Source of the DNA: Symmachiella dynata
GTDB lineage: Bacteria > Planctomycetota > Planctomycetia > Planctomycetales > Planctomycetaceae
Length of the DNA stretch: 64,000 bases
Assembly (NCBI RefSeq): GCF_007747995.1
Contig: NZ_CP036276.1
Span: 750,001-814,000 of the forward strand
Direction: 5' to 3'
The notes under the pieces were generated by a model. It did not search any database. It was not told where the DNA came from and saw only the letters and a list, made by a program, of their open reading frames with translations. Shown here piece by piece: positions 17,933 through 27,058 of the stretch. The first letter of the stretch is position 1; every line of letters begins with the position of its first letter. The position numbers and the translations under genes were made by a program.

Positions 17933-19927
17933 TCATTCATCATCCTTGTCGCGACGGCCGCGCTTGAAGGCTTCTCGCAGTTCCTCGATGGTGATCATAT
18001 TGTCATCATCGAGGTCAATTTTCTTGAACCGGCCCCGCAATAACAGCGGGACTTCGCCGACCTCAATTTTTTCGTCCTGGTTGGCATCCAACTTAGCCAT
18101 GATCGATTCCGGTGTCGGGCCGCGATTGCGCTTCGGGGGAGGGAAGGGCATCTCTTTTCCCGATTCCACCGGAAAGGCGACGTCGAAATAACCAATGAAC
18201 ATTTCGTCCCAGGTCTGATCGCCCCAGGCGACCGACTGAGTGGGGTCCGGATTATTGAGGTTTTGTTTCGAGTTATCGAAAGCCCCCACGCAATGGATCG
18301 TCGTACCGGCCGGGAGTTCCTTGTGATTCACCAATCGATACGAAGTCTGCCAGTTGAAATCGTAATGCGGTACGTCCAACAACGTTTCTGTTTTTCCATC
18401 GGGATATCGCACTTCATAACGGAATGATTTTCCGCGGAGGTGCATGTGCGGCATCATGTTGAGCAGTTGGCTGGCGAAGGATGACTTCGAGGTATCCGCT
18501 TCGACTTGATGGTTCGATGCACCGGGAGGAATCAAAAATTCGTTCGTGACCGCGCTGTGCGTACGGACTTCGTGCGTGACCGATTCAGGATCCGCAAAGA
18601 TCATCCCCAGGGAACTCATGTCGAATTGTTCGGTGCCGATCGGTGTGTAGTGCATTTGAAACACGATCTCCGAACCGGCGGGAATCTTTTTGGCCATCCC
18701 CTCGGGAAACGGCTCCGCTCGCAAACCCGGGACATAGGCTGCTAAAAATCCAAGTGCCCCGCCACCCATACCGACGCGGCGTTGGCCCGGTTCGCGCGTC
18801 ATGATCAAAATGTGATGCACGACCGCGCGGTTGCCCGGCGCTGCCTGGAAAGCGGACACCCATTTGTCTTCTTTAAAACCAGGGTCGACGGTGAAGTATT
18901 TGTATTCCACCGTCCCCGTGGCCGGCACGCGATACGGTTCTTCGCGCATGTTCACCACTAGGTCAGGCTCGCGGGGCAATTCCCAGCCCGACACGAATTC
19001 CCGCGGGGGAGGAAGTTGTTCCTTGTCCCCTTCCGGAGCTCCGTTTTTGACCCAGGTGAAGATCTGGTCTTTTTCTTCTTGGGTCAGCGCGCGGTCGTTT
19101 TTGAATTCGCCATGTTTGGGATTCGCATGCCAGGGGGGCATCCGTTGTTCATCCACGACCTCGGCAATCATCTCCGACCAACCCACGACCTCATCATAGT
19201 CGGTCAAGGCAAACGGGGCGATGTCCCCCTCGCGATGGCATTCGACACAACGATTTTGCAAAATGCGTGCGATCTGATTTGAATAGGTCACTTCGCTGTT
19301 TTCATTCGGCTGCTTGACGCGGCCAATGTGACAGCCGACGGCCGCGGTCACCGGCGTCGAGACCGGCTTGTCGGCGAGTAACTCTTGCAGCGCCAGTTCA
19401 AGATCGTTCCGTTCCGGTTTGTCGCGCTGATAGCCCACGCCGTATTGATCGTCAACGCGCCCCCAATACCGCACCGTCCGATCTTTGTCGAGCACGAACA
19501 CTTCCGGCGTACGGACGGCATTCATCTGATCGGCGACTTTGTTTCCGGCATCTTTGAGCATCGGAAAATCAATTTTGTGCAGCCGTGCATAAGCGGCCAT
19601 CTCGGTGATCGAATCTTGCGAGTTGGCATTTACGGCAATAAACGCGACGCCCTGATCGGCGAATTTTTTATTCAAGGCCACTAACCGCGGAGCGTACAGC
19701 TTGGCCAAAGGGCATTCGGTTCCGAGAAAAGCGACGACCACCACTTTATCTTTGCCAATCTCCGAGAGCGACTGCTCCTTACCTCGAAAATCGGCAAGCG
19801 TGAAGTCGGGGATGACCTTCCCGATCGGCGACTTGGCGGGTTGGGTCTCAGCAGAGAATGCGGAACTCGTCAGTGTCAATAAAACCGCCATTGCGGCAAA
19901 CGGCAAATAATTCGAAGCGAGTCTCAT
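17933..19927 (-). CDS. Exported redoxin / cytochrome-c / copper-monooxygenase-like / EF-hand fusion protein
   Basis: From the ATG at 19927 (GAGAGAA upstream; the frame runs five codons further to a TTG) the product is 664 residues. A signal peptide (about 1-26) is followed by a redoxin domain (PDFTLADFRGKEQSL, VVAFLGTECPLAKLY) that has one cysteine instead of CxxC. A c-type haem site CVECH follows with IAPFALTDYDEV downstream. Next is a region resembling copper type II ascorbate-dependent monooxygenases, with histidine/methionine motifs VVHHILIM, FQMHYTPIG and MMPHMHLRGK. Two EF-hand-like loops close the protein (DANQDEKIEVGE and DLDDDNMITIEE). The set suggests a periplasmic redox enzyme using haem, copper and calcium; its substrate is unknown. 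Fusions of this kind are common in Planctomycetes. Confidence 0.85.
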   Translation of the reverse strand: MRLASNYLPFAAMAVLLTLTSSAFSAETQPAKSPIGKVIPDFTLADFRGKEQSLSEIGKDKVVVVAFLGTECPLAKLYAPRLVALNKKFADQGVAFIAVNANSQDSITEMAAYARLHKIDFPMLKDAGNKVADQMNAVRTPEVFVLDKDRTVRYWGRVDDQYGVGYQRDKPERNDLELALQELLADKPVSTPVTAAVGCHIGRVKQPNENSEVTYSNQIARILQNRCVECHREGDIAPFALTDYDEVVGWSEMIAEVVDEQRMPPWHANPKHGEFKNDRALTQEEKDQIFTWVKNGAPEGDKEQLPPPREFVSGWELPREPDLVVNMREEPYRVPATGTVEYKYFTVDPGFKEDKWVSAFQAAPGNRAVVHHILIMTREPGQRRVGMGGGALGFLAAYVPGLRAEPFPEGMAKKIPAGSEIVFQMHYTPIGTEQFDMSSLGMIFADPESVTHEVRTHSAVTNEFLIPPGASNHQVEADTSKSSFASQLLNMMPHMHLRGKSFRYEVRYPDGKTETLLDVPHYDFNWQTSYRLVNHKELPAGTTIHCVGAFDNSKQNLNNPDPTQSVAWGDQTWDEMFIGYFDVAFPVESGKEMPFPPPKRNRGPTPESIMAKLDANQDEKIEVGEVPLLLRGRFKKIDLDDDNMITIEELREAFKRGRRDKDDE

Positions 19928-20433
19928 CTGCAATTCTCTCAATTAGGCCATGGAATGCATGAGCGAATAACTCTGTACGATCAGCGTCAACGGTTAGTAT
20001 GCGAATCAATGCGTGCGTTGGCGATAGGGAAAAATCGGATGCCGACCGTGGAATTTCGGCAAAACGCTGCTGGAGAACAATCGATACGCTAACCAGACTA
20101 ACCGGTCGGATGGTTTTGGGGAAGCACGATTTTTTTACAGTTGTGTCTGGGTAAGCAGTGTCGCTCGTCTCGGCTGATCGCCGACCAATACTCTCTGGTT
20201 CGTGAGCCCAGCCGAAATCTTAAGCTAGATTTCTCAGATTTATCCTCACAGTCGCATGCCACTGACTTGGGCCATTCAAGGGATTCTCAACCGGCGATTG
20301 TGTCACGACGACGACACCGGCCGGGCATGTGACCCGACCGGTGTCTGCGTTTGCCAAATTGGAATTCCGAAATCGCTAGCCATGTGTCCATCAGATTCGA
20401 CGGGTGGCATGCAATGGTGGTGGCGACGGATGA
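19928..20433. other. Gene-free stretch upstream of the redoxin fusion
   Basis: About 500 bp without a convincing gene. The part next to 19927 should contain the promoter of the redoxin fusion. The far part holds the stem-loop at 20313-20345 behind the RG-rich gene. Short open frames on the plus strand are Ser/Arg-rich with no ribosome-binding site. Confidence 0.45.
20313..20345. terminator. Strong stem-loop downstream of the RG-rich exported gene
   Basis: GACACCGG-c-CGGG pairs with CCCG-a-CCGGTGTC around a seven-base loop. It lies about 90 bases after the stop codon of the minus-strand gene ending at 20434. No T-run follows, so a terminator role is only suggested by position. Confidence 0.5.
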
Positions 20434-21267
20434 CTATTCGTCGTTATTCTGTCGGTCTCGATTGCGGCGCGGCCGATCTCCGCGTTGTCGGTCTCCCCGC
20501 TGTCGATCTCCCCGTCCGCGACCACCAAACCGGGGTTGCGGCATGTCGAACTTCTCACCCTGCATGGCGGCAAACTGTGCTTGTTGTTCTTTGGTGAGAA
20601 TCTCCAGCACGCTGCTTTCGGCCGATTTCCGCAATTCTTCCATCTTTTTCATCGCAGCTTCGCGATCTCCGCTATCGCGTCTCCCACGACGTCCTTGCAT
20701 CGCTTCTCGCATTTTTTCGCGGTTGGCTTCTTCGGCCGCTTCGATCTTGCCCTGTTGTTCGTCCGTGATTTCCAACTTGGCTGCCACTTCGTCGTCACTC
20801 AGCGCGCGAACGCCCTCGACTTGGATTTTGATTTGGTTGAGCCGTTTCATTTGCTGTTCGTCCAGGACTCCGGCCAGCATTTTTTTTGCTTCGGCAGCGC
20901 GTTTTTCGGCGGCTTCGCGGCGTTCGGCACGCATTTTGGTCCGTTCTTCTTCGGAAAGATCACGGAGGTTTCGCCGGTCACCACGTTCACCGCGCTCGCC
21001 CCGCAGTTTCTTGGCGATTTCATCGACCGATTCCTCTTGCCCTTTTTCCAGCTTGATTTCCGTCCGGACTTCTTCAATCCGCAACAGCGAAAGCAAGTCG
21101 CCCCCGCCACGGGGACCAGCGCCGCCTCGTCCACCGCGACCTTCACGTTGTCCGCCGCGGTCACGCCTCCGCCGTTGCGGGCCTTCGTCTTGGGCTTCGA
21201 CTAAGGTTGTGACAATGAACGTCGTAAACACCACACCTGCCAGCAAGGGAAACCAGCGTTTTTGCAT
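20434..21267 (-). CDS. Exported Arg/Gly/Glu-rich helical protein
   Basis: This 277-residue protein has a signal peptide (MQKRWFPLLAGVVFTTFIVT, cut near residue 25). The mature part starts and ends with RG-rich low-complexity stretches (RRRRDRGGQREGRGGRGG at the start; RGDRQRGDRQRGDRPRRNRD at the end) around a highly charged helical core with repeated EEV/LTxEQ-type helices (LEITDEQQGKIEAAEEANRE, EILTKEQQAQFAAMQGEKF). The core resembles the small periplasmic Spy/CpxP-like repeat proteins seen often in Planctomycetes. AGGAG precedes the ATG. Function unknown. The opposite strand is open for 300 codons across the gene, an effect of the biased composition. The RGDRQRGDRQRGDR end is a short DNA tandem repeat. 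Confidence 0.75.
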   Translation of the reverse strand: MQKRWFPLLAGVVFTTFIVTTLVEAQDEGPQRRRRDRGGQREGRGGRGGAGPRGGGDLLSLLRIEEVRTEIKLEKGQEESVDEIAKKLRGERGERGDRRNLRDLSEEERTKMRAERREAAEKRAAEAKKMLAGVLDEQQMKRLNQIKIQVEGVRALSDDEVAAKLEITDEQQGKIEAAEEANREKMREAMQGRRGRRDSGDREAAMKKMEELRKSAESSVLEILTKEQQAQFAAMQGEKFDMPQPRFGGRGRGDRQRGDRQRGDRPRRNRDRQNNDE

Positions 21268-21575
21268 TGTTCTGCTCCTGTATTAGATATGTCGCAGCCA
21301 CATGACCGGTCGGAAAGAGCCGATTCCGTATAGGGGCCCGAGCGGGTTGAACATTCGCCAAGTCGGCACGATCACCAGACGTAGCAACCCCGCATCCAAT
21401 AGAAACACCGCACCCGTAAAAAAGATTCGCCAGCAATAACAAAAAACAACGTTTTCCGTAGCTTTCCCAACAATTTCTTCCCACGCCGATTCAAGGCCGT
21501 CCTCACTCGAGCCCCAAACCACCAAAGGCTGCAAAACAACCCCTGGCCACCGGCCACTGACCACCGGCAACTTTT
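21268..21575. other. Gap with short direct-repeat family, no gene seen
   Basis: About 300 bp. Near 21540-21570 lies a TGGCCACCGGCCACTGACCACCGG-like stretch (read in pieces) that recurs as GGCCACCGGCCACCGGCCACT near 37425-37450 and in inverted form near 46458-46490. No coding sequence is convincing; open frames here run on from the neighbouring SDR gene in another frame. Confidence 0.5.
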
Positions 21576-22337
21576 TCAGTACGGCCACGGCCCTTGCGAC
21601 CAAAGCCCCCCATCCACATAGACGGTCTGCCCGGTGATAAAGTCCGCGCCGTCGCCGGCGAGATAAACCACCGCTTTGGCGACGTCGTCGACTTGGCCGA
21701 CGCGGCGCATGGGCGTTAGTGGACTCCACGTTGCCGAATAATCACCACTTTCGAGTTTTGTCCGTTCGATTTCGATCGCACCGGGGGCAACGCAGTTCAC
21801 GCGAATGCCGTGCGGACCTAACTCGACTGCCGAGACGCGCGTAAGATTCTCAACGCCTCCTTTCGAGGCGGAGTAGTCGACCAAATTGGGAAAGGGGGTT
21901 TTGTTCGCCCCCGAGCCGATGTTGATAATGCCCCCACCCCCTGAATCCTTCATTCGCAGCGCGGCTGCTTGGGTGCACAAAAACGTTCCTTTGAGATTCG
22001 TGCGAATCGTGCGGTCGAAATCCTCTTCGGTCAGTTCCAACAGCGGCGCCCAGGTTTGCACGCCGGCATTATTGACCAGCAGGTCGAGCGTCCCGGCTGC
22101 AGCTTCAAGTTCGGCAAACATGCTCTCGACTTGGTCGCGATAACCAATGTCTCCCTGGAGCACCCAAGCCTGTCGGCCCAGTTCACTGATGGCGGCCGCG
22201 GTTGCAGCGGCGCCATTGCGGTCCCCGTTGAAATTCACGGCCACATCCCAACCGTCGCGGGCCAATCCTAAGGCAATCCCCCGGCCGACCCCTTTGCTGG
22301 CCCCGGTAACGAGGGCGATTTTACGATCCGTATTCAT
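21576..22337 (-). CDS. Short-chain dehydrogenase/reductase (SDR) oxidoreductase
   Basis: This 253-residue classical SDR uses NAD(P)H to reduce or oxidise an alcohol/ketone. The cofactor motif TGASKGVGRGIAL is at residues 12-24, followed by NNAG (in LLVNNAGVQTW) and the catalytic Ser (NIGSGANK) with Tyr-x3-Lys in DYSASKGGVEN. It ends with the usual tetramer-forming tail QTVYVDGGLW. The closest recognised types are glucose 1-dehydrogenase and 3-oxoacyl-ACP reductase, but the substrate cannot be fixed from sequence. ATG start. No co-directional neighbour is close, so it is probably transcribed alone. Confidence 0.92.
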   Translation of the reverse strand: MNTDRKIALVTGASKGVGRGIALGLARDGWDVAVNFNGDRNGAAATAAAISELGRQAWVLQGDIGYRDQVESMFAELEAAAGTLDLLVNNAGVQTWAPLLELTEEDFDRTIRTNLKGTFLCTQAAALRMKDSGGGGIINIGSGANKTPFPNLVDYSASKGGVENLTRVSAVELGPHGIRVNCVAPGAIEIERTKLESGDYSATWSPLTPMRRVGQVDDVAKAVVYLAGDGADFITGQTVYVDGGLWSQGPWPY

Positions 22338-22817
22338 GTTCGTCGTTCATGTCAATTTGTTGATTGAAGAGTTCGTTCTGCTGTCGGGCTGCAATCTATC
22401 GAAACGCATCCGCGCGGAATGATTTTACATTGCCAACAGTGATCCCGTCCACAAGGTGCCGCCGAACCGGATCGGTTAAAAAAATCAGGTGATCTGTAAC
22501 ACCTTCTCGGTCGAGCGGCACCGATCATTTGGTTTGCTCAGAAAGAAAAAGAAGAGGAACCATGTGGAAACTAAATCGCCAGTGCGGAGTTCACCCGCAA
22601 TGGTAGAAAAAAATTTAACCACGAAAACGACGAAAGACACGAAAAAGAACTGACGTTGTTCACCCGACTTTTTTTCTTTGAGTTCAACAGAAACGACACA
22701 AGACGACGTCCCCGCCTCAGTCTTTATTTTCGTGTGTTTCGTGTCTTTCGTGGTTAGTTTTTTAAAAATAGGGTGAACACAAAATTGCCGACGTTGGCAG
22801 CACGAGTACAGCTGCGC
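22338..22817. repeat. Gene-free gap with long inverted repeat
   Basis: No gene is seen in these 480 bp. Arms at about 22615-22649 (AACCACGAAAACGACGAAAG and on) and 22724-22757 (TTTCGTGTCTTTCGTGGTTA) are inverted copies of the same A-rich ACGAAAGACACGAAA motif, about 75 bp apart. RNA from either strand would fold into a long imperfect hairpin. Confidence 0.65.
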
Positions 22818-23561
22818 TTAGTCCCAGTCCTCTGTGCCCGCATCAGCAAATTCGTCGAGAGTCGTTGTTCGCAAGATCTCTCGCCGCCAACCCGGTTCGT
22901 GCACTGGCCAGCATTGGACTTGGAGGCCGCTTTGGCTATGCGTGCGGGACTTTTGGATGTGGTGCACGTCTTGCCAACAATTCTTTTCCAACGTTTCCAA
23001 TTGCGGCGGACTAAATCCGGTATTCGCGCGGCGACTGGTGATGTGCCCTTGGTCAAATATCGTAATCACCGTCGGTCGCGGCAGGTCCAATAACCGCCAG
23101 GCGATTGCTTCATGACTGCTGGTGCGATAGATCGTTTTCAATTCCAACACGTCTCCATTCAGTCGCGTTGCATCTTCAAAAAACCATTGTCGGGGCAACA
23201 TCAACCGTGCGGCTAAGAGATTGGCCCATGTCTCTCGGTCCGCTGCGGACACCTCCTCGTCGGGCAGCATCAATTTTTCACAAACACGATAGGCGGTCGA
23301 TTCCCCCAGTTCGTGTGCGACGGCCCACTGCAGGCGCTCCGGGCGGTTGTCCGGTCGGACGAAAATCGAGGAGCGTCCCGACAGCCGTTTGTGGACTCCC
23401 CGCGGTTGTAAGGAGCGATCGATTGCCACCGTAATCCGCAACCGCCGCGCGATGAGGGCCGCATCCACCGGCGGAGCGATGATTCCTGCTTCGTCCAGCA
23501 ATTCTTCTGCGACAGCTTCCAATGCCGCATTCCACTCAGCGATCGTTGTCTCTGTTTGCAT
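22818..23561 (-). CDS. ImmA/IrrE-like protein with altered metal motif
   Basis: From the ATG at 23561 this is a 247-residue protein; the frame extends 15 codons to a GTG at 23606, and no good ribosome-binding site marks either. The fold reads like the ImmA/IrrE family: an N-terminal helix with PPVDAALIARRLRI, then the metallopeptidase helix WAVAHELGESTAYR and, after a charged helix, WANLLAARLMLPRQWF. The zinc motif is HELGE rather than HExxH, so the second histidine is missing and protease activity is doubtful. Such proteins usually act with a phage-type or stress repressor, but no HTH partner lies alongside. The C-terminal 90 residues are family-variable and end acidic. Confidence 0.75.
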   Translation of the reverse strand: MQTETTIAEWNAALEAVAEELLDEAGIIAPPVDAALIARRLRITVAIDRSLQPRGVHKRLSGRSSIFVRPDNRPERLQWAVAHELGESTAYRVCEKLMLPDEEVSAADRETWANLLAARLMLPRQWFFEDATRLNGDVLELKTIYRTSSHEAIAWRLLDLPRPTVITIFDQGHITSRRANTGFSPPQLETLEKNCWQDVHHIQKSRTHSQSGLQVQCWPVHEPGWRREILRTTTLDEFADAGTEDWD

Positions 23562-23971
23562 GGGTTTAGGGCTTTCGGGAAGGAGGATGAGTGTATGTAT
23601 GTACACTATCTAGCGCGGGGTTGGATATCCAGTCGAAAACCAAGGATTTGGGTCATGATCATCGAAAACATTAATTGGACTGTGACGATTATGCGGATTA
23701 TGCGCGATGGACCGACTCCGGAGTTCAAAACCCTTATAGGGCGCGCCACTTGGTTTCGTGTTGTGATTAGTCGATTTGTGCCGAATCTAATCAATCGAGG
23801 CGTCATTCCGGCCGATCCGAATGATGCTGTGGAATCGATTGCGATGTCGGGAATGCCGCCCGCTTTACGAATTCCGATATGTATGGGCCCAATGAGACGT
23901 AGCCGCAAAGACTTGAAACAGTAGGGTGCGCAAAGTTGACTGATAAGCAAAAAACACGGAGGCAACTCCAA
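23562..23971. other. Divergent gap without recognised gene
   Basis: Between the ImmA-like gene and the HlyD-like gene. Open frames exist on both strands, none with a ribosome-binding site or a protein-like composition. The stretch GGAGGC at 23958-23963 is the Shine-Dalgarno of the gene starting at 23972. Nothing else was recognised. Confidence 0.45.
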
Positions 23972-25138
23972 ATGCACAAACCCGTCATCGAAACCGAACA
24001 GGTTGTCCAAGAGGATGATCAACACCTGCATCCCCGCCGGCCGCTCTTGGTGCTGGCCTTGGTGCTCGCATCGATCGGAACCGGATCTGGATTGGCGCTC
24101 TGGGTGCAACGTCCCAGTGACGCCGAGTACGTGGGCTACCTACACGTGGTCTCAAAACCGGTGATCGCCGGACGCAATGCCCGTATTTCCGAAGTGTTGG
24201 TTAGCGAAGGCCAATGGATCGAAACCGGTGACCCGATGTTTGTGCTTTCCGATGCGCAGTTGGATGCGGATCGGCTCAAGGCGGAAAATGCCGTGGAACA
24301 ACTTGACGCCGAGTTGTCCCAAGCTCAAGCGCGGGCCGTCGTCGAATTGCAGTGGCGGCTCGATGATCTCGATCAAGAGATTTTCGAATCACGTCTCAAA
24401 TCGGCGCGGTATCTGCAGGACAAACTTTCGCGCGAAGTCGATCAGATCGCTCACAAACAATTGATGAAGAAGTTCCAAGATTCCAATCGCCAGCGGACCC
24501 CCGTCGGTCTTATCCGGCAGATTGGGCAGGACGAACTCTCCTTTGTCGACGAACAAGCCCGCGTTGCGACGATGCTCAAGGTGCATGAATCGGAAAACGC
24601 GATCGAAGTTGCCTCCGCTCAAATCGATTTGTGCGAAGCCCGCGTGGCGGAGTTAAAACGACTTCAAGCCGAGCTACCGGATAAAGTGCGGTTGTCGATG
24701 GGAATTCACGTCGCCGAAGCCCGCTTGGCCGAAGCACAGGACACCCTGCGGCGGTTGGAAGCCACGCAAGCGGATCTCACCGTGCGAGCCACCTTGCCCG
24801 GCACAATTGGCGTCGTCGCTGGAGAAGCAGGCGACACCGTCTCTGCCACCGAGCCGTTGGTCGAAATCTTGGATCCCGAGCAGCGATACCTCATCGTGAA
24901 TATCCCCTCGACCCAAGTCAACAAATTCGAGAAGGGAAGCGAGCTCGATTTGGAATTCCCCAACGACGTGCACCGCGTCGGTCGTGTGGTGAAAACTTCG
25001 TCCCAGGCGCAGCATGCCGCCGGATCCAGATCGCGCAACAACTGCGTCACCGAAGTCGCTGTGCATGTCGAACAGGCCGGCAAACTGTGGCCGACCGTAC
25101 CCTACCGCACCACGATCAAGGTCCGCCCGCAGGATTAA
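23972..25138 (+). CDS. HlyD-family membrane fusion / periplasmic adaptor protein
   Basis: From the ATG at 23972 (GGAGGC nine bases upstream, preferred over a TTG twelve codons earlier) the product has 388 residues. One membrane anchor lies at about 23-44 (LLVLALVLASIGTGSGLALW). A lipoyl-like half-domain follows (VIAGRNARISEVLVSEGQWI, then GDPMFVLSD), then a long alpha-hairpin at about 95-265, the second lipoyl half (VRATLPGTIGVVAGEAGDTV) and a beta-barrel domain (YLIVNIPSTQVNKFEKGSEL). This is the order of adaptor proteins that link an inner-membrane transporter to the outer envelope. No ABC, RND or outer-membrane partner is adjacent, so it is an orphan here. Substrate unknown. Confidence 0.85.
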   Translation: MHKPVIETEQVVQEDDQHLHPRRPLLVLALVLASIGTGSGLALWVQRPSDAEYVGYLHVVSKPVIAGRNARISEVLVSEGQWIETGDPMFVLSDAQLDADRLKAENAVEQLDAELSQAQARAVVELQWRLDDLDQEIFESRLKSARYLQDKLSREVDQIAHKQLMKKFQDSNRQRTPVGLIRQIGQDELSFVDEQARVATMLKVHESENAIEVASAQIDLCEARVAELKRLQAELPDKVRLSMGIHVAEARLAEAQDTLRRLEATQADLTVRATLPGTIGVVAGEAGDTVSATEPLVEILDPEQRYLIVNIPSTQVNKFEKGSELDLEFPNDVHRVGRVVKTSSQAQHAAGSRSRNNCVTEVAVHVEQAGKLWPTVPYRTTIKVRPQD

Positions 25139-25512
25139 TGGCCACGTTCTGGACTGTCTGCTGAAAACTGCCAAAACAGCTAGCGCTCAATGACCGCGCT
25201 AAGAATTCGGGTGCCATTGGCTTTGCCAGTGTTTTGTAAGTATCGCACTCATTTGAAGTTGCACTGGAAAAGTCAGTGGTACCCAACCGTAGAAATTAGC
25301 CGTGACGAAGCACGAGGGTCCCAAGTTTGGGGGTTTATTGATCCCAGAGCCGAATTGGGAATTAAACGTGCCCTCTTTTGAGGTCACTGCCTCCGCCGCT
25401 GCTGCAAACGTGGAAAACCTGGTAAGTTTCGCGGTGGATTCGCCAAATGGGCTGTCGCTGCGTAGAATACGCGGGTTAAGGTTTTCTAGGCTTCAGCGGA
25501 GCGAGTTTCACG
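25139..25512. other. Gap upstream of mnmA, no gene recognised
   Basis: About 370 bp between two co-directional genes. Possible short frames have no ribosome-binding site and no recognisable sequence. It should contain the mnmA promoter. No repeat or terminator-like hairpin stands out. Confidence 0.4.
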
Positions 25513-26616
25513 GTGGTGGCAAAACGTGTTGTGTTGGCGATGAGTGGAGGCGTCGATAGTTCGGTCGCGGCGCACCTGTTGCGTAACGACGGCTACGAAG
25601 TGATCGGGCTGTTCATGCGGTCGGGTGTGCATGAAGAGACGACCTGTGCCGTGGGGAGCGATGCGCTGCCGATTGTAGCCAGCCACAAACAGGGCTGTTG
25701 TAGTGCCAGCGACGCCGCCGATGCGCGCCGCGTGGCCGATGCACTCGATATTCCCTTTCATGCGGTCAATTTTCGCGACGCGTTCGGGCGGATCAAGGAC
25801 TATTTCGCCGACGAATATCTCTCCGGACGGACCCCCAACCCCTGCGTGATGTGCAACAACTGGCTGAAGTTTGGCAAGTTGTGGGACTATGCGCGGCAAG
25901 TCGGGGCTGAAAGCATCGCCACCGGGCATTACGCACGGCTCGTTTCCGCCGAGGGAGAAGAACGGCCCGCGTTAGTGCGTGGGGTGGATGACAGCAAGGA
26001 TCAATCCTACGTGCTGTTTGGGTTGGATCGCGATTTGTTGTCGCGTGTTCAGTTTCCTGTGGGGGAATACAACAAAACCGAGATCCGCGATATCGCCCGC
26101 GAGGTGGGGTGCCGGTTAGCGGAGAAACCGGATAGTCAGGAGATCTGTTTCGTTCCCGATCAGGATTACGCCGGATTCATTCGCCGCTACCGTGGGGAAT
26201 TTGAGACAGCCGGTGAGATTGTCGACACGGCGGGCAACGTCGTGGGCCAGCATGCGGGTTATGAACAATTCACGATTGGTCAACGCAAAGGATTGGGAAT
26301 TGCTTTCGGCAGCCCGCGTTACGTGGTCTCCATCAATGCTGACTCAAAACAAGTGGTGATCGGCGAACGCGAAGACTTGGCCTGTCACGAGGTGGTCGCG
26401 GACCGGTTGAATTGGTTGATCGATGACCCGCCGGGCAAATTCCGTTGCCGGGCTAAGATCCGCTATCTGCATCAACCGGCCGAGGCCGAGGTGCAAATCA
26501 CCGCGGCGGACCGCATGACCGTCCACTTCGACGAGCCGCAATATGGCGTTGCTCCCGGTCAAGCCGTTGTCTGTTACGACGACGATCGTGTTTTGGGCGG
26601 CGGTTGGATTGCGTAG
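25513..26616 (+). CDS. mnmA: tRNA-specific 2-thiouridylase MnmA
   Basis: This 367-residue enzyme puts sulfur on U34 of tRNA(Lys/Glu/Gln), using ATP and a persulfide relay. The PP-loop SGGVDSSVAAHLL is at residues 11-23. The first catalytic Cys is C111 in NPCVMCNNWLKF and the second is C212 in DSQEICFVPDQDY. The tRNA/central and C-terminal barrel regions are complete (EQFTIGQRKGLGIAFGSPRY; VNF-type strand QAVVCYDDDRVLGGGWI at the end). The start is GTG at 25513; the next ATG would delete the first beta strand before the PP-loop, so GTG is kept. Slightly larger than the usual 360, because of an insertion around residues 40-60 that contains CAVGSDALPIVASHKQGCC. Confidence 0.96.
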   Translation: MVAKRVVLAMSGGVDSSVAAHLLRNDGYEVIGLFMRSGVHEETTCAVGSDALPIVASHKQGCCSASDAADARRVADALDIPFHAVNFRDAFGRIKDYFADEYLSGRTPNPCVMCNNWLKFGKLWDYARQVGAESIATGHYARLVSAEGEERPALVRGVDDSKDQSYVLFGLDRDLLSRVQFPVGEYNKTEIRDIAREVGCRLAEKPDSQEICFVPDQDYAGFIRRYRGEFETAGEIVDTAGNVVGQHAGYEQFTIGQRKGLGIAFGSPRYVVSINADSKQVVIGEREDLACHEVVADRLNWLIDDPPGKFRCRAKIRYLHQPAEAEVQITAADRMTVHFDEPQYGVAPGQAVVCYDDDRVLGGGWIA

Positions 26617-26679
26617 CGCGCGTTATTTCAAAACGCGATCGCATTGCGATATCCGGTTCCCCAGTAAAATGATTGTGCC

Positions 26680-26788
26680 GCCCTTTCAGGGCTGGATTGT
26701 CGCCGGTCTCTCTACACCCAGGGCGGCGGTGCGTTCGCTTTGCTCACGTACCTTGCCCTGGGCTGGCTTGTTTGGCCCCTACGGGGCG
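26680..26788. repeat. Triple-hairpin repeat, copy 1
   Basis: Three short palindromes in order: GCCCTTTCAGGGC, then CCCAGGGCGGCGG paired at a distance with CCTTGCCCTGGG, then GCCCCTACGGGGC. The same order with different bases occurs at 37273-37372, so structure is conserved more than sequence. It occupies most of the 440-bp gap between mnmA and the FlgI-like gene; the remainder (26789-27058) holds only the downstream gene's presumed promoter. Confidence 0.65.
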
Positions 26789-27058
26789 GTGGTCTGGTCC
26801 CTCGATTGCCCCCCTCTATAGCATTCGTGTTTGACTGGTCTTGACCCGTTCTGCAACTGTGCGTATTCTCCCGCCACTTCTCACCTCTCTCTTTAGACAT
26901 TTCACACAATTCCGATCTCAGTTTGCGACTTTTTCGGCGATGGCCGTGGTTGTGCGCTGAGCGGGCGGATGTGACATCGATTTGCGGTTTCGCGAAAACG
27001 ATGGCCAATTCGCCGTGTATCTGGAATCAGGCTTACTCAAAATCGACGGAGCGATTTC

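Noticed and set aside
20351-21286. Ser/Arg-rich plus-strand frame antisense to the RG-rich protein
   Set aside because: It is the complement of a low-complexity Arg/Gly/Glu sequence and has no ribosome-binding site.
23606-24109. Small genes on either strand between the ImmA-like and HlyD-like genes
   Set aside because: Both strands are open but neither frame has a ribosome-binding site or protein-like composition; the plus-strand frame overlaps into the HlyD leader.
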